NCBI GenBank assembly: GCA_038321775.1
Contig: JBBQFI010000001.1
Location: 124,001 to 188,000, forward strand
DNA from: JBBQFI01 sp038321775
Lineage (GTDB): Bacteria; Verrucomicrobiota; Verrucomicrobiia; Chthoniobacterales; UBA10450
DNA length: 64,000 bases
Reading direction: 5' to 3'
Made by a program: the position numbers and the translations under genes. Shown piece by piece: positions 50,986 to 60,757 of this stretch (positions are counted from its first letter, which is position 1; each line of letters opens with the position of its first letter). A model generated the notes under the pieces. It did no database searches. It saw nothing but the letters and a program-made list of their open reading frames with translations, and had not been told where the DNA came from.

Positions 50986-52857
50986 TCAGCGCATGGCCGT
51001 CACGGCGGTGGCGTCCGTCTTTCCGAGCCGTTCCAGAATCAGAAGTGCGGTGTTTTCTGGAACAATAAAGCGCAGCTCGAGATCCTGGCCCTGCTGGTTT
51101 ATCTCCGGCGGTTGCGCATACAAAAGCAACTCGGAATCCTGCACCTTTAACCAGCGCTGTGGTTCGTCATGCAATTTACGCGCGAGGTCCGATGCCTCGG
51201 CAGTTGTTTTCAGGCGAATGAGCAAGCGCGCTTTCGCCGGCTGTTTGAGCGTGAGCGAAAGACCAAGCAATTGCGACGAGTCGAGTAAATCGTGCGCGAA
51301 GATCGGGTGAAAAATCCGCGCGAGATTGGGCGGATCGCGTGAAATCAGGCGCAACGCGCTTTCCTGATCCAAAGCTTGAAAGCGATCGAAAAGTTGTCCG
51401 GTGATTTTCAAATCCTGCTTTAGACCCAGTCGCACCTGGACCAATGTATCGACTTCCGTCGGACCACCGACGGCGAACGTACGTGACCCGACACGAGCGA
51501 TCGCCAAACCATCCTTCTGCCAAAACGGCAGACCGTTGACGGTCCGTTTCTCAAAACTTTGATCGTGTTCGAGCGATTGAATTGCGTGGGAAAGATCAGC
51601 GCGGGCTTCCACCAAAACGAATTCCTGGATCGCGCCCGCATTCTCGGTAGCGATTGCGCGCGTCACTCGCAAAACATCGTCAGGCGAATTCAGCACCGGC
51701 GCCTTGGCGGCGTTGCCGAGCAAGGACGACCAGAGATTAGGCCACGTCGCAACCTGATCTTTACGCCAGCGTTTTGGAAGTTCGTCGCGTTCGAAGCGTT
51801 CGATATGGAGTGAAAGGATCGCTTCCGTTTCACGCGGAAGCCATTCGCGTTTCGGCGGCGTTTGAAAAACAAGCGGCAGAATAATTGCCAGCAAGACGAG
51901 AACGGAAATGATGGAAAAGTAAAACTTCCGCAGTTCCTGTTTGTCGATCTGACTCGAAAGCACAGCGAGTTCGGAGCTGTGCGCCAGATGACGTCCCACT
52001 CCTTCACGATGCCGATGCACTTCCTTCAAAAGATGCGGTGCATTCGGCGGCGCGATTCCTTTCGTCGCGAGATGGCGCCCGATGTTGAGATAGGCGGGGT
52101 TCTTTCGCTCCTCGACCGTTTGATGATGCGCGCGCGCTTCGCGAATCGCTTCCTGTTGTGCGCGACTGTTCTCGTTCAAGGCGCGATCTCGCACTTCAAA
52201 TTCGCCGCGAACTTTTTCGATATTTTTTTCCGCCGCATCGAGGCTGGCTTGCGCCGCGCCGAGAGTTTCTTTCGCGTTACGGCACGCTTCCGCACTACCC
52301 AATCGCGCGCGCGAAATTTCTTCGCGCTCGATCGGTAAACCGGCGCGGCGTTGGCTGATGTTTGCCGTTTGCGTTTCCAGATCGGTCGGTGGTGCCGTTA
52401 GCGCCTGCAAATCCGCCAGTTTTTTTAAGAGATCGCGATCGGTCGCTTCGTTTTCCTGCAAACGTTTATCGACACTCGACAGTTCCCGATCGCACATATC
52501 GGCCGCCGCTTTCGCTTCATTGCGCTGCTGCAGAATTGGTTTCTTTTCCTCCTCGAGTTTGGCGATGGCGGCGCTTTGTTCTTTCGCGTTTTCCTGGCGT
52601 TGCGCTTCGATCTGCTTGATTCCCTCTTCCAACTGCGCAATGCGCACGGTCACTTCTCGCTGTTCCTGTTCGAGTTTTTTCAGCGCAACAATTTCATCGC
52701 GCACTTCGGGGAAGTTGACCGCTTGCGAACAACCTTCGCGGCCGAGGTTGATCTCACTTTTCTGCAAATGCCGCTTCTCATGGCGCAAAGCCATGCGCGT
52801 TTTCTGCCGGCGAATCTTCAGGCCGATTTCCCGCAGTCCGGTGCGAATGAAACTCAC
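50986..52857 (-). CDS. Coiled-coil membrane protein of unknown function
   Basis: 623 residues. The first 300 are long coiled coils (repeated Glu/Lys/Gln heptads such as LEQEQREVTVRIAQLEEGIKQ). One membrane helix follows near residue 318-338 (FYFSIISVLVLLAIILPLVF). The C-terminal 280 residues are a globular, probably periplasmic, alpha/beta domain (LVEARADLSHAIQSLEHD, GLAIARVGSRTFAVGG) with no motif that I recognise. The basic N-terminus lacks a signal. It may span the envelope. Confidence 0.65.
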   Translation of the reverse strand: MSFIRTGLREIGLKIRRQKTRMALRHEKRHLQKSEINLGREGCSQAVNFPEVRDEIVALKKLEQEQREVTVRIAQLEEGIKQIEAQRQENAKEQSAAIAKLEEEKKPILQQRNEAKAAADMCDRELSSVDKRLQENEATDRDLLKKLADLQALTAPPTDLETQTANISQRRAGLPIEREEISRARLGSAEACRNAKETLGAAQASLDAAEKNIEKVRGEFEVRDRALNENSRAQQEAIREARAHHQTVEERKNPAYLNIGRHLATKGIAPPNAPHLLKEVHRHREGVGRHLAHSSELAVLSSQIDKQELRKFYFSIISVLVLLAIILPLVFQTPPKREWLPRETEAILSLHIERFERDELPKRWRKDQVATWPNLWSSLLGNAAKAPVLNSPDDVLRVTRAIATENAGAIQEFVLVEARADLSHAIQSLEHDQSFEKRTVNGLPFWQKDGLAIARVGSRTFAVGGPTEVDTLVQVRLGLKQDLKITGQLFDRFQALDQESALRLISRDPPNLARIFHPIFAHDLLDSSQLLGLSLTLKQPAKARLLIRLKTTAEASDLARKLHDEPQRWLKVQDSELLLYAQPPEINQQGQDLELRFIVPENTALLILERLGKTDATAVTAMR

Positions 52858-52897
52858 GAGGTAAGCTAGCTGGCTTTCGGGATGAGCAAGGAAACTT

Positions 52898-54844
52898 CTA
52901 TTCTTCCGCTTCGCTCAATTTCGCGAGAACGCTGAAGTCTTCGAGCGTCGTTGTGTCACCGGTAACGGTCTTACCGCTTGCGATTTCCTTCAGGAGACGT
53001 CGCATAATTTTACCGCTGCGCGTTTTCGGCAGTGCTTCCGCGAATCGCACTTCGTCCGGTTTTGCGATCGCGCCGATATGAACTCCGACATGATTACGCA
53101 AGTCGGTCTTCAAAGATGGATTTGCCTCGACACCGCTTTTCAGAGTGACAAACGCAACGATCGCCTGGCCTTTCAGTTCGTCGGGTCGTCCCACGACCGC
53201 AGCCTCGGCCACTTGCGCGTGACTAACGAGTGCACTTTCGATCTCCGAAGTTCCGAGTCGATGGCCGGCAACATTGAGCACATCGTCGATTCTTCCTACG
53301 ATCCAAAAATATCCATCCTCATCGCGACGCGCACCGTCGCCTGTAAAATAGCGACCTTTGAACTGGCTCCAGTATTGTTGCTGATATCGCTCCTTGTCGC
53401 CGTAGATCGTGCGCAACATCGATGGCCACGGCCGGCGAATAATTAATTTCCCGCCGATATTCGGTCCGACTTCGTTTCCTTCGTCGTCCACGATGGCGGC
53501 ATCCACACCGAAGAATGGCAACGTCGCGCTTCCCGGTTTTGTCGGCGTCGCGCCTGGCAAAGGCGTGATCATGATCGCGCCCGTTTCTGTTTGCCACCAA
53601 GTGTCGACGATCGGGCAACGGCCGCCGCCGATCTTTTCGTGATACCACATCCAGGCTTCGGGATTAATTGGTTCGCCCACGGTGCCAAGCAAACGCAACG
53701 ACGAAAGATCGTGTTTTTTCACCCACTCGTCGCCCCAGCGAATGAACGCGCGGATCGCAGTCGGTGCAGTGTAGAGAATGTTGACGCCGTATTCGTCGAT
53801 GATGCGCCAGAAGCGATCCGGCTCCGGCCAATTCGGCGCGCCTTCATACATCAACGTCGTCGCGCCATTTAGAAGCGGACCGTAAACGACGTAGCTGTGT
53901 CCCGTTACCCAGCCGATATCAGCTGTGCACCAATAAATATCTTCATCGCGAATATCGAAGACGTATTTCGTCGTCGTATAAATTCCCACGAGATAACCGC
54001 CGGTCGTGTGCAAAATCCCTTTCGGTTTCCCGGTCGAACCGCTGGTGTAGAGAATGTAAAGCGGATGCTCACTATCGACCGGTGTCGGTGGGCAATTCGC
54101 ATCGACATAGTCCAGTTCGCGATGCCACCAAACGTCGCGCCCTGCGACGATGTGAATTTCATTTCCAGCGCGACGGAAAACAATCACGCGTTTGATTGTC
54201 GTCTCGCCCGTTAAGGCATCGTCGACATTTTTCTTCAGTGGAACAATCGCACCGCGGCGATAGCCACCGTCCGCTGTGATCACAGCAACCGCGCCGCAAT
54301 CCGCGATGCGATCGCGAATGCTGTCCGCGCTGAATCCGCCGAAGACAACAGAGTGAACGGCCCCGATGCGCGCGCACGCCAGCATGGCGATCGCCGCTTC
54401 CGGAATCGTCGGCATGTAAATGATGACGCGATCGCCTTTGCGAATTTCGTTTCGTTTCAACACGTTCGCGAACCGGCAAACGTCGCGATGCAATTGTTGA
54501 TACGTAATCGTGCGCTTATCGCCCGGCTCGCCTTCCCAGAGAATGGCGGCTTTGTTTCGGTTAGGCGTAGAGAGATGGCGATCGAGACAATTTTCGCAGA
54601 TGTTTACTTTGCCGCCGACAAACCATTTCGCGAAAGGCGCTCGCCAGGTGAACACTTTTTTCCAGCGCTGCTGCCACACTAATTCGCGCGCTTCCTTCGC
54701 CCAGAACTTCGCCGGGTTCGTGATCGATTTGCGATATAATTTTTGGTATTTCGCGAGACTTTTGATTCGCGCTTTCTTCGCAAAAGATTTCGCCGGCTTG
54801 AAAACCCGCGTCTCGACTAGATGCGACTCGATGTTTGATTCCAT
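52898..54844 (-). CDS. acs: Acetyl-CoA synthetase (AMP-forming)
   Basis: About 648 residues from MESNIESHLVETRV; an ATG at 54886 would add 14. It activates acetate through acetyl-AMP to acetyl-CoA. Family motifs: YTSGSTGKPKGI (P-loop, A3), DTWWQTETGAIM (A5), YFTGDGARRDEDGYFWIVGRIDDVLNVAGHR (A7-A8 hinge) and the C-terminal PKTRSGKIMRR with the regulatory Lys that is acetylated in other bacteria. Divergent from dodecin. Confidence 0.96.
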   Translation of the reverse strand: MESNIESHLVETRVFKPAKSFAKKARIKSLAKYQKLYRKSITNPAKFWAKEARELVWQQRWKKVFTWRAPFAKWFVGGKVNICENCLDRHLSTPNRNKAAILWEGEPGDKRTITYQQLHRDVCRFANVLKRNEIRKGDRVIIYMPTIPEAAIAMLACARIGAVHSVVFGGFSADSIRDRIADCGAVAVITADGGYRRGAIVPLKKNVDDALTGETTIKRVIVFRRAGNEIHIVAGRDVWWHRELDYVDANCPPTPVDSEHPLYILYTSGSTGKPKGILHTTGGYLVGIYTTTKYVFDIRDEDIYWCTADIGWVTGHSYVVYGPLLNGATTLMYEGAPNWPEPDRFWRIIDEYGVNILYTAPTAIRAFIRWGDEWVKKHDLSSLRLLGTVGEPINPEAWMWYHEKIGGGRCPIVDTWWQTETGAIMITPLPGATPTKPGSATLPFFGVDAAIVDDEGNEVGPNIGGKLIIRRPWPSMLRTIYGDKERYQQQYWSQFKGRYFTGDGARRDEDGYFWIVGRIDDVLNVAGHRLGTSEIESALVSHAQVAEAAVVGRPDELKGQAIVAFVTLKSGVEANPSLKTDLRNHVGVHIGAIAKPDEVRFAEALPKTRSGKIMRRLLKEIASGKTVTGDTTTLEDFSVLAKLSEAEE

Positions 54845-54945
54845 GGACGAGTTGTCCACGCTAATCATCCGGGGGCCGATGCTCAAGGAACTTGTCGGTG
54901 CCTTTTCAGTTGGCTACTCGGTCGCAATCACCCGACAATGGACGC

Positions 54946-55155
54946 ATGAGTGATCACGTTTACAAAAAAATCGAGTTGGTTGGTTCTTCGCCGAAAGGAA
55001 TCGAAGACGCCGTGACGAATGCAATCGCGCGCGCCGGCAAAACCGTTCGGAATATGCGCTGGTTTGAAGTAACCGAAACGCGCGGCTACATCGAAGACGG
55101 CAAGGTGAACCACTGGCAGGTCACGATCGACATCGGCTTCACGCTCGATGATTAG
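54946..55155 (+). CDS. Dodecin
   Basis: 69 residues from MSDHVYKKIELVGSSPKG, the usual dodecin start; an in-frame ATG at 54892 adds 18 atypical residues. The flavin-stacking Trp and partner residues are in NMRWFEVTETRGYI, with GKVNHWQVTIDIGFTLDD at the end. Dodecins form hollow dodecamers that store or buffer flavins. Confidence 0.93.
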   Translation: MSDHVYKKIELVGSSPKGIEDAVTNAIARAGKTVRNMRWFEVTETRGYIEDGKVNHWQVTIDIGFTLDD

Positions 55156-55163
55156 CGCCGCCG

Positions 55164-55445
55164 CTATTTCTCGTTCTGCGAGGCCTGGTAAATTTTGGTC
55201 GCGCCGTAAATGAGGATCGCGGGTTTGAACGCGATCAAGATCAGCCGCACCATCGCACCAAGAATCCGGCCGATTGGCAACCGGTTTAGAATAAATCCGG
55301 CAAGCAACGCATAGAGGATCGATTGTGTCGGTTTTTCGCGCACGTATTCCTCCGTTTGTTGGAGCACGCGCTCAAATTCGCCTTTGGTGTAACGGAGGGT
55401 CCGTTCCGCGAGATCGTCTGGGATGGCTGCAAACTCTTTTTCCAT
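55164..55445 (-). CDS. Small membrane protein of unknown function
   Basis: 93 residues: a helical N-terminal part (RTLRYTKGEFERVLQQTEEYVREKP) then two hydrophobic segments around LYALLAGFILNRLPIGRILG and LILIAFKPAILIYGA. The arrangement resembles DUF883/ElaB-like inner-membrane proteins, but the match is weak. Confidence 0.65.
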   Translation of the reverse strand: MEKEFAAIPDDLAERTLRYTKGEFERVLQQTEEYVREKPTQSILYALLAGFILNRLPIGRILGAMVRLILIAFKPAILIYGATKIYQASQNEK

Positions 55446-55493
55446 GTTATCTTTCTTTCGGATTGTGACTGGCTCTTGCGTGTCCCAAATAAT

Positions 55494-56408
55494 TTAACGC
55501 AAGGTTAACCAGATTGTGCTCGCGCCTGTTCCTGCCGGAAAATCCGGCAATGCCGGCTCGCGATGAAAGGTCCCAGCGCGTCGCGCTGTTTTCAAGCAAA
55601 AGCGTGCTGTGACTTCCAACGCGCGTCTGTCCAACTTGGTGCAATTGGTGGAAAGCAAAATCCGGCTGTCTCGCTTCGCCAGGTCCAGCGCAAGGAGAAG
55701 AAGCGTTTCGAAATCGCGTTCCACCTGAAATGTTTTTCCGCGCCATGAGCGCGAGAAGGTTGGGGGATCGAGAATAATGGTGTCGAATTTCTCACCACGC
55801 CGCGCCAGTCGCGGCAATACTTCGAAGACGTCGTCAGCCAGGAAGCGATGATCGTTTGTCGGCAGACTGTTGATGCCGAAATTTTCCCGTCCGCGCGCGA
55901 GCGATTTTTTCGAAAGATCAACGTTTACCGTCGTCGCCCCCGAACTCGCCGCTGCGACGGAAAACGAACAAGTGTAGGCAAAACAATTAAGCAATGTTTT
56001 GGGCGCGACGCGGCGAACAAACTGCCGGTTCGCGCGTTGATCGATAAAAAGCCCAACGGAATATCCGGCCGTGAAATCGATTCCGTAACGGAGCATGTGT
56101 TCGGTCGCGATGCTTTGCAGATTGGTTTCGGCATCGCCCATCAGCAAAGTGGGCGGTTCGCGCTCGGCGTTTTGCTTCGGGAGGTAGCGCCCAAAAATGC
56201 GGCCTAATTTGAAGTCGCAATTCAAAGCCCAGAGGCAAAGTTCAGTCGTTAGGCGTTCTCTTGCCACTTCGCTCTGGTAGGAAACGATCACGTCCGCGGC
56301 ATAGCGCTCGACCCAACCTTCCGCGTACGTGCATAACCGATGCGCATCCGTTCCTTCCTCGGTAAAAGTGCGCAACAGCTCCGGTTCGATCCAGATTGTT
56401 GTTCTCAA
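55494..56408 (-). CDS. Class I SAM-dependent methyltransferase (RlmI-like)
   Basis: About 304 residues from a TTG (LRTTIWIEPELLRTF); the frame stays open far upstream, but that part is antisense to thrB and not protein-like. AdoMet-binding motif I appears as LLNCFAYTCSFSVAAASSGA with the acidic end DLSKKSLARGREN, and the catalytic motif IV is LDPPTFSRSWRGKTFQ. This matches the RlmI/Methyltrans_SAM family that makes m5C in 23S rRNA, though the N-terminal PUA domain of RlmI is absent. The exact target base is unknown. A copy of the dispersed word is present at 56246. Confidence 0.75.
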   Translation of the reverse strand: MRTTIWIEPELLRTFTEEGTDAHRLCTYAEGWVERYAADVIVSYQSEVARERLTTELCLWALNCDFKLGRIFGRYLPKQNAEREPPTLLMGDAETNLQSIATEHMLRYGIDFTAGYSVGLFIDQRANRQFVRRVAPKTLLNCFAYTCSFSVAAASSGATTVNVDLSKKSLARGRENFGINSLPTNDHRFLADDVFEVLPRLARRGEKFDTIILDPPTFSRSWRGKTFQVERDFETLLLLALDLAKRDSRILLSTNCTKLDRRALEVTARFCLKTARRAGTFHREPALPDFPAGTGASTIWLTLR

Positions 56409-56531
56409 ATTAATCGGACAAACTCTGCCACGAATGGACGATTTCCAAAACGACTCGTCCTTTACGGAGCGCTTTCTTGCCGCGCAGGCTGCCCACGGTA
56501 GACTCGGACGCGCCTTCCTCCGTTTTGATTC

Positions 56532-57386
56532 ATGCAACAAGTCACCATTCGTGTTCCAGCGAGCACATCGAATCTTGGGCCTGGCTATGATTGCCTGGGC
56601 GTCGCGTTGCGCATTTATAATTTTGTGACGTTGCGACGAGATCGGGTCGCAGTGCGCGATCCGCTGATCCGCGCCGCCGCGAGATTGTTTTTCCAGAAAG
56701 CGCAACGCAAACCGTTTCCGTTTTCCTGTTCCATCGCGGGTGATGTTCCAAAATGTCGTGGGCTTGGTGGTAGCGCGACCGTTAGGCTCGGCGTTGTGCA
56801 TGGCCTCAACGCCCTTTCAAATCATCCGCTCACGCGCCACCAAATCTTCAATCTCGCGGCGACATTGGAAGGCCACCCGGACAATATCGCGCCCTCGGAG
56901 TTCGGTGGGTTCACCGTTGTCCGGGACAGCGGTTTGCAGCGTTTCGCCGTTTCGGACAAGCTGCATTTTGTTCTTCTGATTCCGGATTTCGAAATCGCCA
57001 CGCGTGACGCCCGACGATTGCTGCCGGATCGCATTGCGCGTTTAGGAGCGGTTGAATCGTGCGCGAATGCCTGTGCAATTACCGCGGCCTTCGCCTCACA
57101 AAATTATCAGCAACTTCGCGGAGCATTTACCGATCACTTACATCAACCGTTTCGCAAAAAACTCATTCCAACTTTTGATCGCATCATCAGGGCTGGCGAA
57201 AAAGCCGGCGCGCTTGGCGGCTTTCTGAGTGGTTCGGGTTCGACGATTATTTGCCTGACCTTGAAGTCGCCGAAAGAGGTTGCTGCAGCCATGTCGCGTG
57301 CGGCTAGCCTAACGAATGTGCGCACAATCATCACCGCGGCCGATAATCGCGGCGCAAGTTCCGGCCGGTCCGCAATTCTAAATTGA
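56532..57386 (+). CDS. thrB: Homoserine kinase
   Basis: 284 residues, GHMP kinase family. The N-terminal VPASTSNLGPGYDCLGVAL is the homoserine-kinase pattern, and the ATP loop is CRGLGGSATVR near residue 75 (GLGSSA in most members). EGHPDNIAPSEFGGF and GGFLSGSGSTI complete the family's motifs. It makes O-phosphohomoserine for threonine synthesis. Start codons of lpxK and this gene's stop are contiguous, so they are co-transcribed. The dispersed word occurs twice (56780 partial, 57307 exact). Confidence 0.9.
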   Translation: MQQVTIRVPASTSNLGPGYDCLGVALRIYNFVTLRRDRVAVRDPLIRAAARLFFQKAQRKPFPFSCSIAGDVPKCRGLGGSATVRLGVVHGLNALSNHPLTRHQIFNLAATLEGHPDNIAPSEFGGFTVVRDSGLQRFAVSDKLHFVLLIPDFEIATRDARRLLPDRIARLGAVESCANACAITAAFASQNYQQLRGAFTDHLHQPFRKKLIPTFDRIIRAGEKAGALGGFLSGSGSTIICLTLKSPKEVAAAMSRAASLTNVRTIITAADNRGASSGRSAILN

Positions 57387-58577
57387 ATGGGTGCCTGGCT
57401 CGAAAATCTCGAACAGTTTGCGATCGACGTTATCCTCGGACGTCGGCACGGCGTTCGCGCCGCAATGCTGCGCGGATTCCTGTATGCGCTCTCATTCTTG
57501 TATGAGCGTATCGTTCAGCTTCGCCTTTACCTTTATCGAAAACGCATTTTGCGCGAGCGCACCCTGGGATGTCTTGTCATTAGCATTGGCAATCTCACCG
57601 TCGGCGGAACGGGCAAGACGCCGATCGTGGAAAAAATCGCGCGCGCTTTGCAAACGGGCGGACGTCGCGTCGCGATCCTGAGTCGCGGATACAAAAGCGT
57701 TCCGCGGCCATTTAAAAAAACCTGGCTCGATCGCTTTCGAAGACGTAATCCTGCGCCGCCGCGCGTGGTTTCGGATGGAAAATCGCTCCTGCTCGATTCG
57801 CTCACGGCCGGGGACGAGCCTTACATGCTGGCACACAACTTAAAGGACGTCATCGTTCTCGTGGATAAAGATCGCGTAAAGAGCGGGCTTTACGCGATCG
57901 GCAAAATGAAGGCCGACACTCTTTTGCTCGATGACGGTTTGCAGTACCTGCACCTCAAACATCGACTCGATATCGTCTTGATCGATCGGCAGGCGCCGTT
58001 CGGAAATGAATTTCTGCTCCCGCGCGGTACTCTTCGCGAACCGCCGCGCAACCTGCGTCGTGCCAGTTACATTATTATTACCAAGAGCACAGGGGAACCT
58101 AACGACGAATTGATCGAGCGCATTCGCCGCTACAATCGAACCGCCGAGATCATCGAGTGCGCGCATCGTCCGCTTCATTTGCAAAACGTGGTCACGGGCG
58201 AGCGGTTATCGCTCGATCGACTACAGGACACTTACATCGGCTCGCTTTGCGGAATCGCGGCGCCGGACAGTTTCGAGGGAGGATTGCGCAAACTCGGCGC
58301 GCGGATCGAACTGGCCAAGCGTTATCTCGATCATCACCGCTACACCGAAGTAGAGCTGCAAACGTTCATTAACCGCTGCATTCGTCGCGATCTGGAAATG
58401 ATTGTGACGACGGAGAAAGACGCCGTCCGTTTCCCGCACCTAACGAATCCAGAAGTGCCCATCTATTTCCTGCGCGTGGAAATTGAAATCCTAAGCGGCC
58501 ACGAAAGCTGGGAACATTGCGTCGAACGGATCTGCAAACCACAGCCGATGCTGACGCCGGAAAGGTTTTTCTCCTAA
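57387..58577 (+). CDS. lpxK: Tetraacyldisaccharide 4'-kinase
   Basis: 396 residues. The N-terminal helix region (FLYALSFLYERIVQLRLYLYRK) anchors it to the inner membrane. The Walker A loop is GNLTVGGTGKTPIVEK near residue 73, and LLDDGLQYLHLKHRLDIVLID is the DDGxQ motif with the catalytic Asp. TTEKDAVRFP marks the C-terminal part. It adds the 4'-phosphate to lipid A precursor, showing that the host makes lipopolysaccharide. Directly follows thrB; two core copies of the dispersed word lie inside. Confidence 0.94.
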   Translation: MGAWLENLEQFAIDVILGRRHGVRAAMLRGFLYALSFLYERIVQLRLYLYRKRILRERTLGCLVISIGNLTVGGTGKTPIVEKIARALQTGGRRVAILSRGYKSVPRPFKKTWLDRFRRRNPAPPRVVSDGKSLLLDSLTAGDEPYMLAHNLKDVIVLVDKDRVKSGLYAIGKMKADTLLLDDGLQYLHLKHRLDIVLIDRQAPFGNEFLLPRGTLREPPRNLRRASYIIITKSTGEPNDELIERIRRYNRTAEIIECAHRPLHLQNVVTGERLSLDRLQDTYIGSLCGIAAPDSFEGGLRKLGARIELAKRYLDHHRYTEVELQTFINRCIRRDLEMIVTTEKDAVRFPHLTNPEVPIYFLRVEIEILSGHESWEHCVERICKPQPMLTPERFFS

Positions 58578-58650
58578 TGTGCTTTCCAGATTGGAAAAGG
58601 TGAGGCTGATATAGACCGCCATTTCAGCAGGATGTAACGATAAACAAGCG

Positions 58651-59568
58651 ATGAGCAAGAAAGCGGAACTGGTTGTCGAAGGGCGAAAACTTGGCGTCTC
58701 GAACCTGGATAAGGTTCTCTATCCAAAGGCCGGATTCACGAAGGGGCAGGTGATTGATTACTACATCCGGATCGCGCCGGTCCTGCTGCCTCATTTAAAA
58801 GACCGTCCGCTTACGATGAAGCGTTACCCGAATGGTGTAGAGGGCGAATTCTTTTACGAAAAGAATTGTCCCGCACATCGACCGAAGTGGGTGCGCACCG
58901 CCAGGGTTTGGAGTGACGGAAATAATCGCAACATGGATTATTGCCTCGCCAACGATTTGCCGACTCTCGTGTGGGCGGCCAATCTCGCTGACTTGGAACT
59001 GCACACGTCGCTCGCGCGCAAAAGCAACGTTGCGCGTCCTACCATGATGGTTTTCGATCTCGATCCCGGCGCGCCCGCGGATATCGTGCAGTGCTGCCAG
59101 GTCGGGATCTGGCTGCGCGACTTGTTAGGCAAAATGAAATTGAAATCTTTCGCCAAGACGAGTGGTTCGAAGGGTCTGCAAGTTTACGTCCCGCTGAATA
59201 CGCCGGTTACCTTCGATCAAACAAAAGATCTTTCGCGGGCGCTCGCCGAGTATCTTGAACGCGAACATCCCAAGCAGGTAATTTCGAAGATGGCGCGGGC
59301 GTTGCGAGCCGGAAAAATCTTCGTCGACTGGAGCCAGAACGACGAACATAAGACGACCATTTGCGTTTATTCATTACGTGCGAAAGAGCAGCCGACCGTT
59401 TCCACACCAGTCGCCTGGAAAGAAGTCGAAACCGCTCTGAAAAAGAAGAGTGCCAAGTTTCTTACATTCAGATCCGATCAGGTTCTGCGCCGTGTCGAAA
59501 AGTTTGGAGACTTTTTTTCCTCCGTTGAAAAGCTGAAACAAAAGTTCCCGAAAAAGTGGGCGTTCTGA
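58651..59568 (+). CDS. ligD: LigD-type DNA polymerase/primase domain protein
   Basis: 305 residues comprising only the polymerase domain of LigD. KVLYPKAGFTKGQVIDYYIRIAPVLLPHL is the N-terminal signature. The catalytic Asp pair is in MVFDLDPG (about residue 133), the Ser/His-type loop in KTSGSKGLQVYVPL, and the third acid in FVDWSQND. No ligase or phosphoesterase domain is present, so a separate ATP-dependent ligase must work with it. It fills gaps in Ku-dependent end joining; ku is 13 kb upstream. The dispersed word appears once in variant form (TTGTTAGGC). Confidence 0.92.
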   Translation: MSKKAELVVEGRKLGVSNLDKVLYPKAGFTKGQVIDYYIRIAPVLLPHLKDRPLTMKRYPNGVEGEFFYEKNCPAHRPKWVRTARVWSDGNNRNMDYCLANDLPTLVWAANLADLELHTSLARKSNVARPTMMVFDLDPGAPADIVQCCQVGIWLRDLLGKMKLKSFAKTSGSKGLQVYVPLNTPVTFDQTKDLSRALAEYLEREHPKQVISKMARALRAGKIFVDWSQNDEHKTTICVYSLRAKEQPTVSTPVAWKEVETALKKKSAKFLTFRSDQVLRRVEKFGDFFSSVEKLKQKFPKKWAF

Positions 59569-59774
59569 TTCACCGCGGAGATTAGAGGATCTCCAGTATC
59601 CCGCTTTACTCTTTGAAGTTGTAAGACGAAAGCGAGCGTTAGCTACTCCTCTTCTTCAGAGATCCCGATAAGCCAACCCTAAGACACGAGCGAAGGTATC
59701 GTCGGCGGTGGAAAATTTACCCGCAAGGCTTAGTCGGTTGTGATGGGGAGCTAGGGTGCCAATGCAGTCTTCCG

Positions 59775-60569
59775 TCAACGATCGTAGTCATCCCGGTTGA
59801 TATGGCTGCCGATCTCCGGGCCATAATCGGGATCAGCCATAAACTCGTAATTGACAGTTAAATCGAACTCACCGGCAACGGGTTTGCCATCGCTTAATGC
59901 AGGAATAAACCTTGCGCCCTTAAATCCCTTTAGTAACAAAGGACCCCAACCCCCGTTGGCAAGCGATTCACCTGCGACCTTGGCGCTAACAAGATTCCCC
60001 TGCGCGTCAACCTCTACCATTGCCATGGCACCCGGATGTTCGCCGGCCCGCAAATGTATATCCGGGTCAAAACGCGCTTTCATAATTTTACGACGAAACT
60101 CGGCGCTGCTGGTAAGCATCTGCGGTTGAATGTAATTACCAAGTGCCGCTATTTTCTGTTTGTTCGCGGTCGCAAGCGAGAGAGCTATGATCGGTTCATC
60201 GCCATGAAAGGCGAATAACGCGGTGCCGCCCAACATTACCGGGACTGTTTTCCCTTCTGACATTGCCGGTTGAAAGCGCCCCTTCGTCAGTGCCGCTAGA
60301 AGAGCCTTCCTAAATTCCCCTTTATCCTTGGGACCGTACAGTTGCATATGTGCCGCCTTCCCATTTGCTCCCACTTCGCAATAAAAAGGTATCGCGGTCT
60401 GCACTTTTGCAGCCTTGGCTTTTGGCGGGTAGTGCAGAAACGCGGCGACTGAGTCAGCTCCACTGGTGACCATCGCAGGACGAGTGCCGCTTTGGCCGCG
60501 GCTGTGGGTTACATTGGCGAGTGAGAGGGGGACGATTAAGAAGCCGACGCGGACAAGAATTGTTTTCAT
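59775..60569 (-). CDS. Exported protein with two TonB-C-like domains
   Basis: 264 residues with a signal peptide (ILVRVGFLIVPLSLANVTHS). Two similar halves are seen: VQTAIPFYCEVGANGKAAHMQLYG...GRFQPAMSEGKTVPV and GAMAMVEVDAQGNLVSAKVAG...ARFIPALSDGKPVAGEF. Each resembles the C-terminal domain of TonB-family proteins, but there is no N-terminal anchor with proline-rich spacer, so energy transduction is not supported. Isolated gene. Confidence 0.7.
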   Translation of the reverse strand: MKTILVRVGFLIVPLSLANVTHSRGQSGTRPAMVTSGADSVAAFLHYPPKAKAAKVQTAIPFYCEVGANGKAAHMQLYGPKDKGEFRKALLAALTKGRFQPAMSEGKTVPVMLGGTALFAFHGDEPIIALSLATANKQKIAALGNYIQPQMLTSSAEFRRKIMKARFDPDIHLRAGEHPGAMAMVEVDAQGNLVSAKVAGESLANGGWGPLLLKGFKGARFIPALSDGKPVAGEFDLTVNYEFMADPDYGPEIGSHINRDDYDR

Positions 60570-60757
60570 GAGGAGAACTGTTTTTCCAATGTTTAAAAAA
60601 AGCGCCGGTCAGGTGTCAAGATGTTTGTTGCGCGCGATAGAGGTGGATAGAACGAGACGCCATCATTACGAAAGTTGTTAGGTGTTATCCTTTCAAGAAA
60701 ATTTAACCAAGCGCAACAAACTCGTGAAGAATGCGGCGAGCGCTTTACAGTTAAGGC

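Noticed and set aside
56409..56801. N-terminal extension of the methyltransferase frame
   Set aside because: The extension is antisense to thrB and Arg/Lys-rich; the conserved protein begins near 56408.
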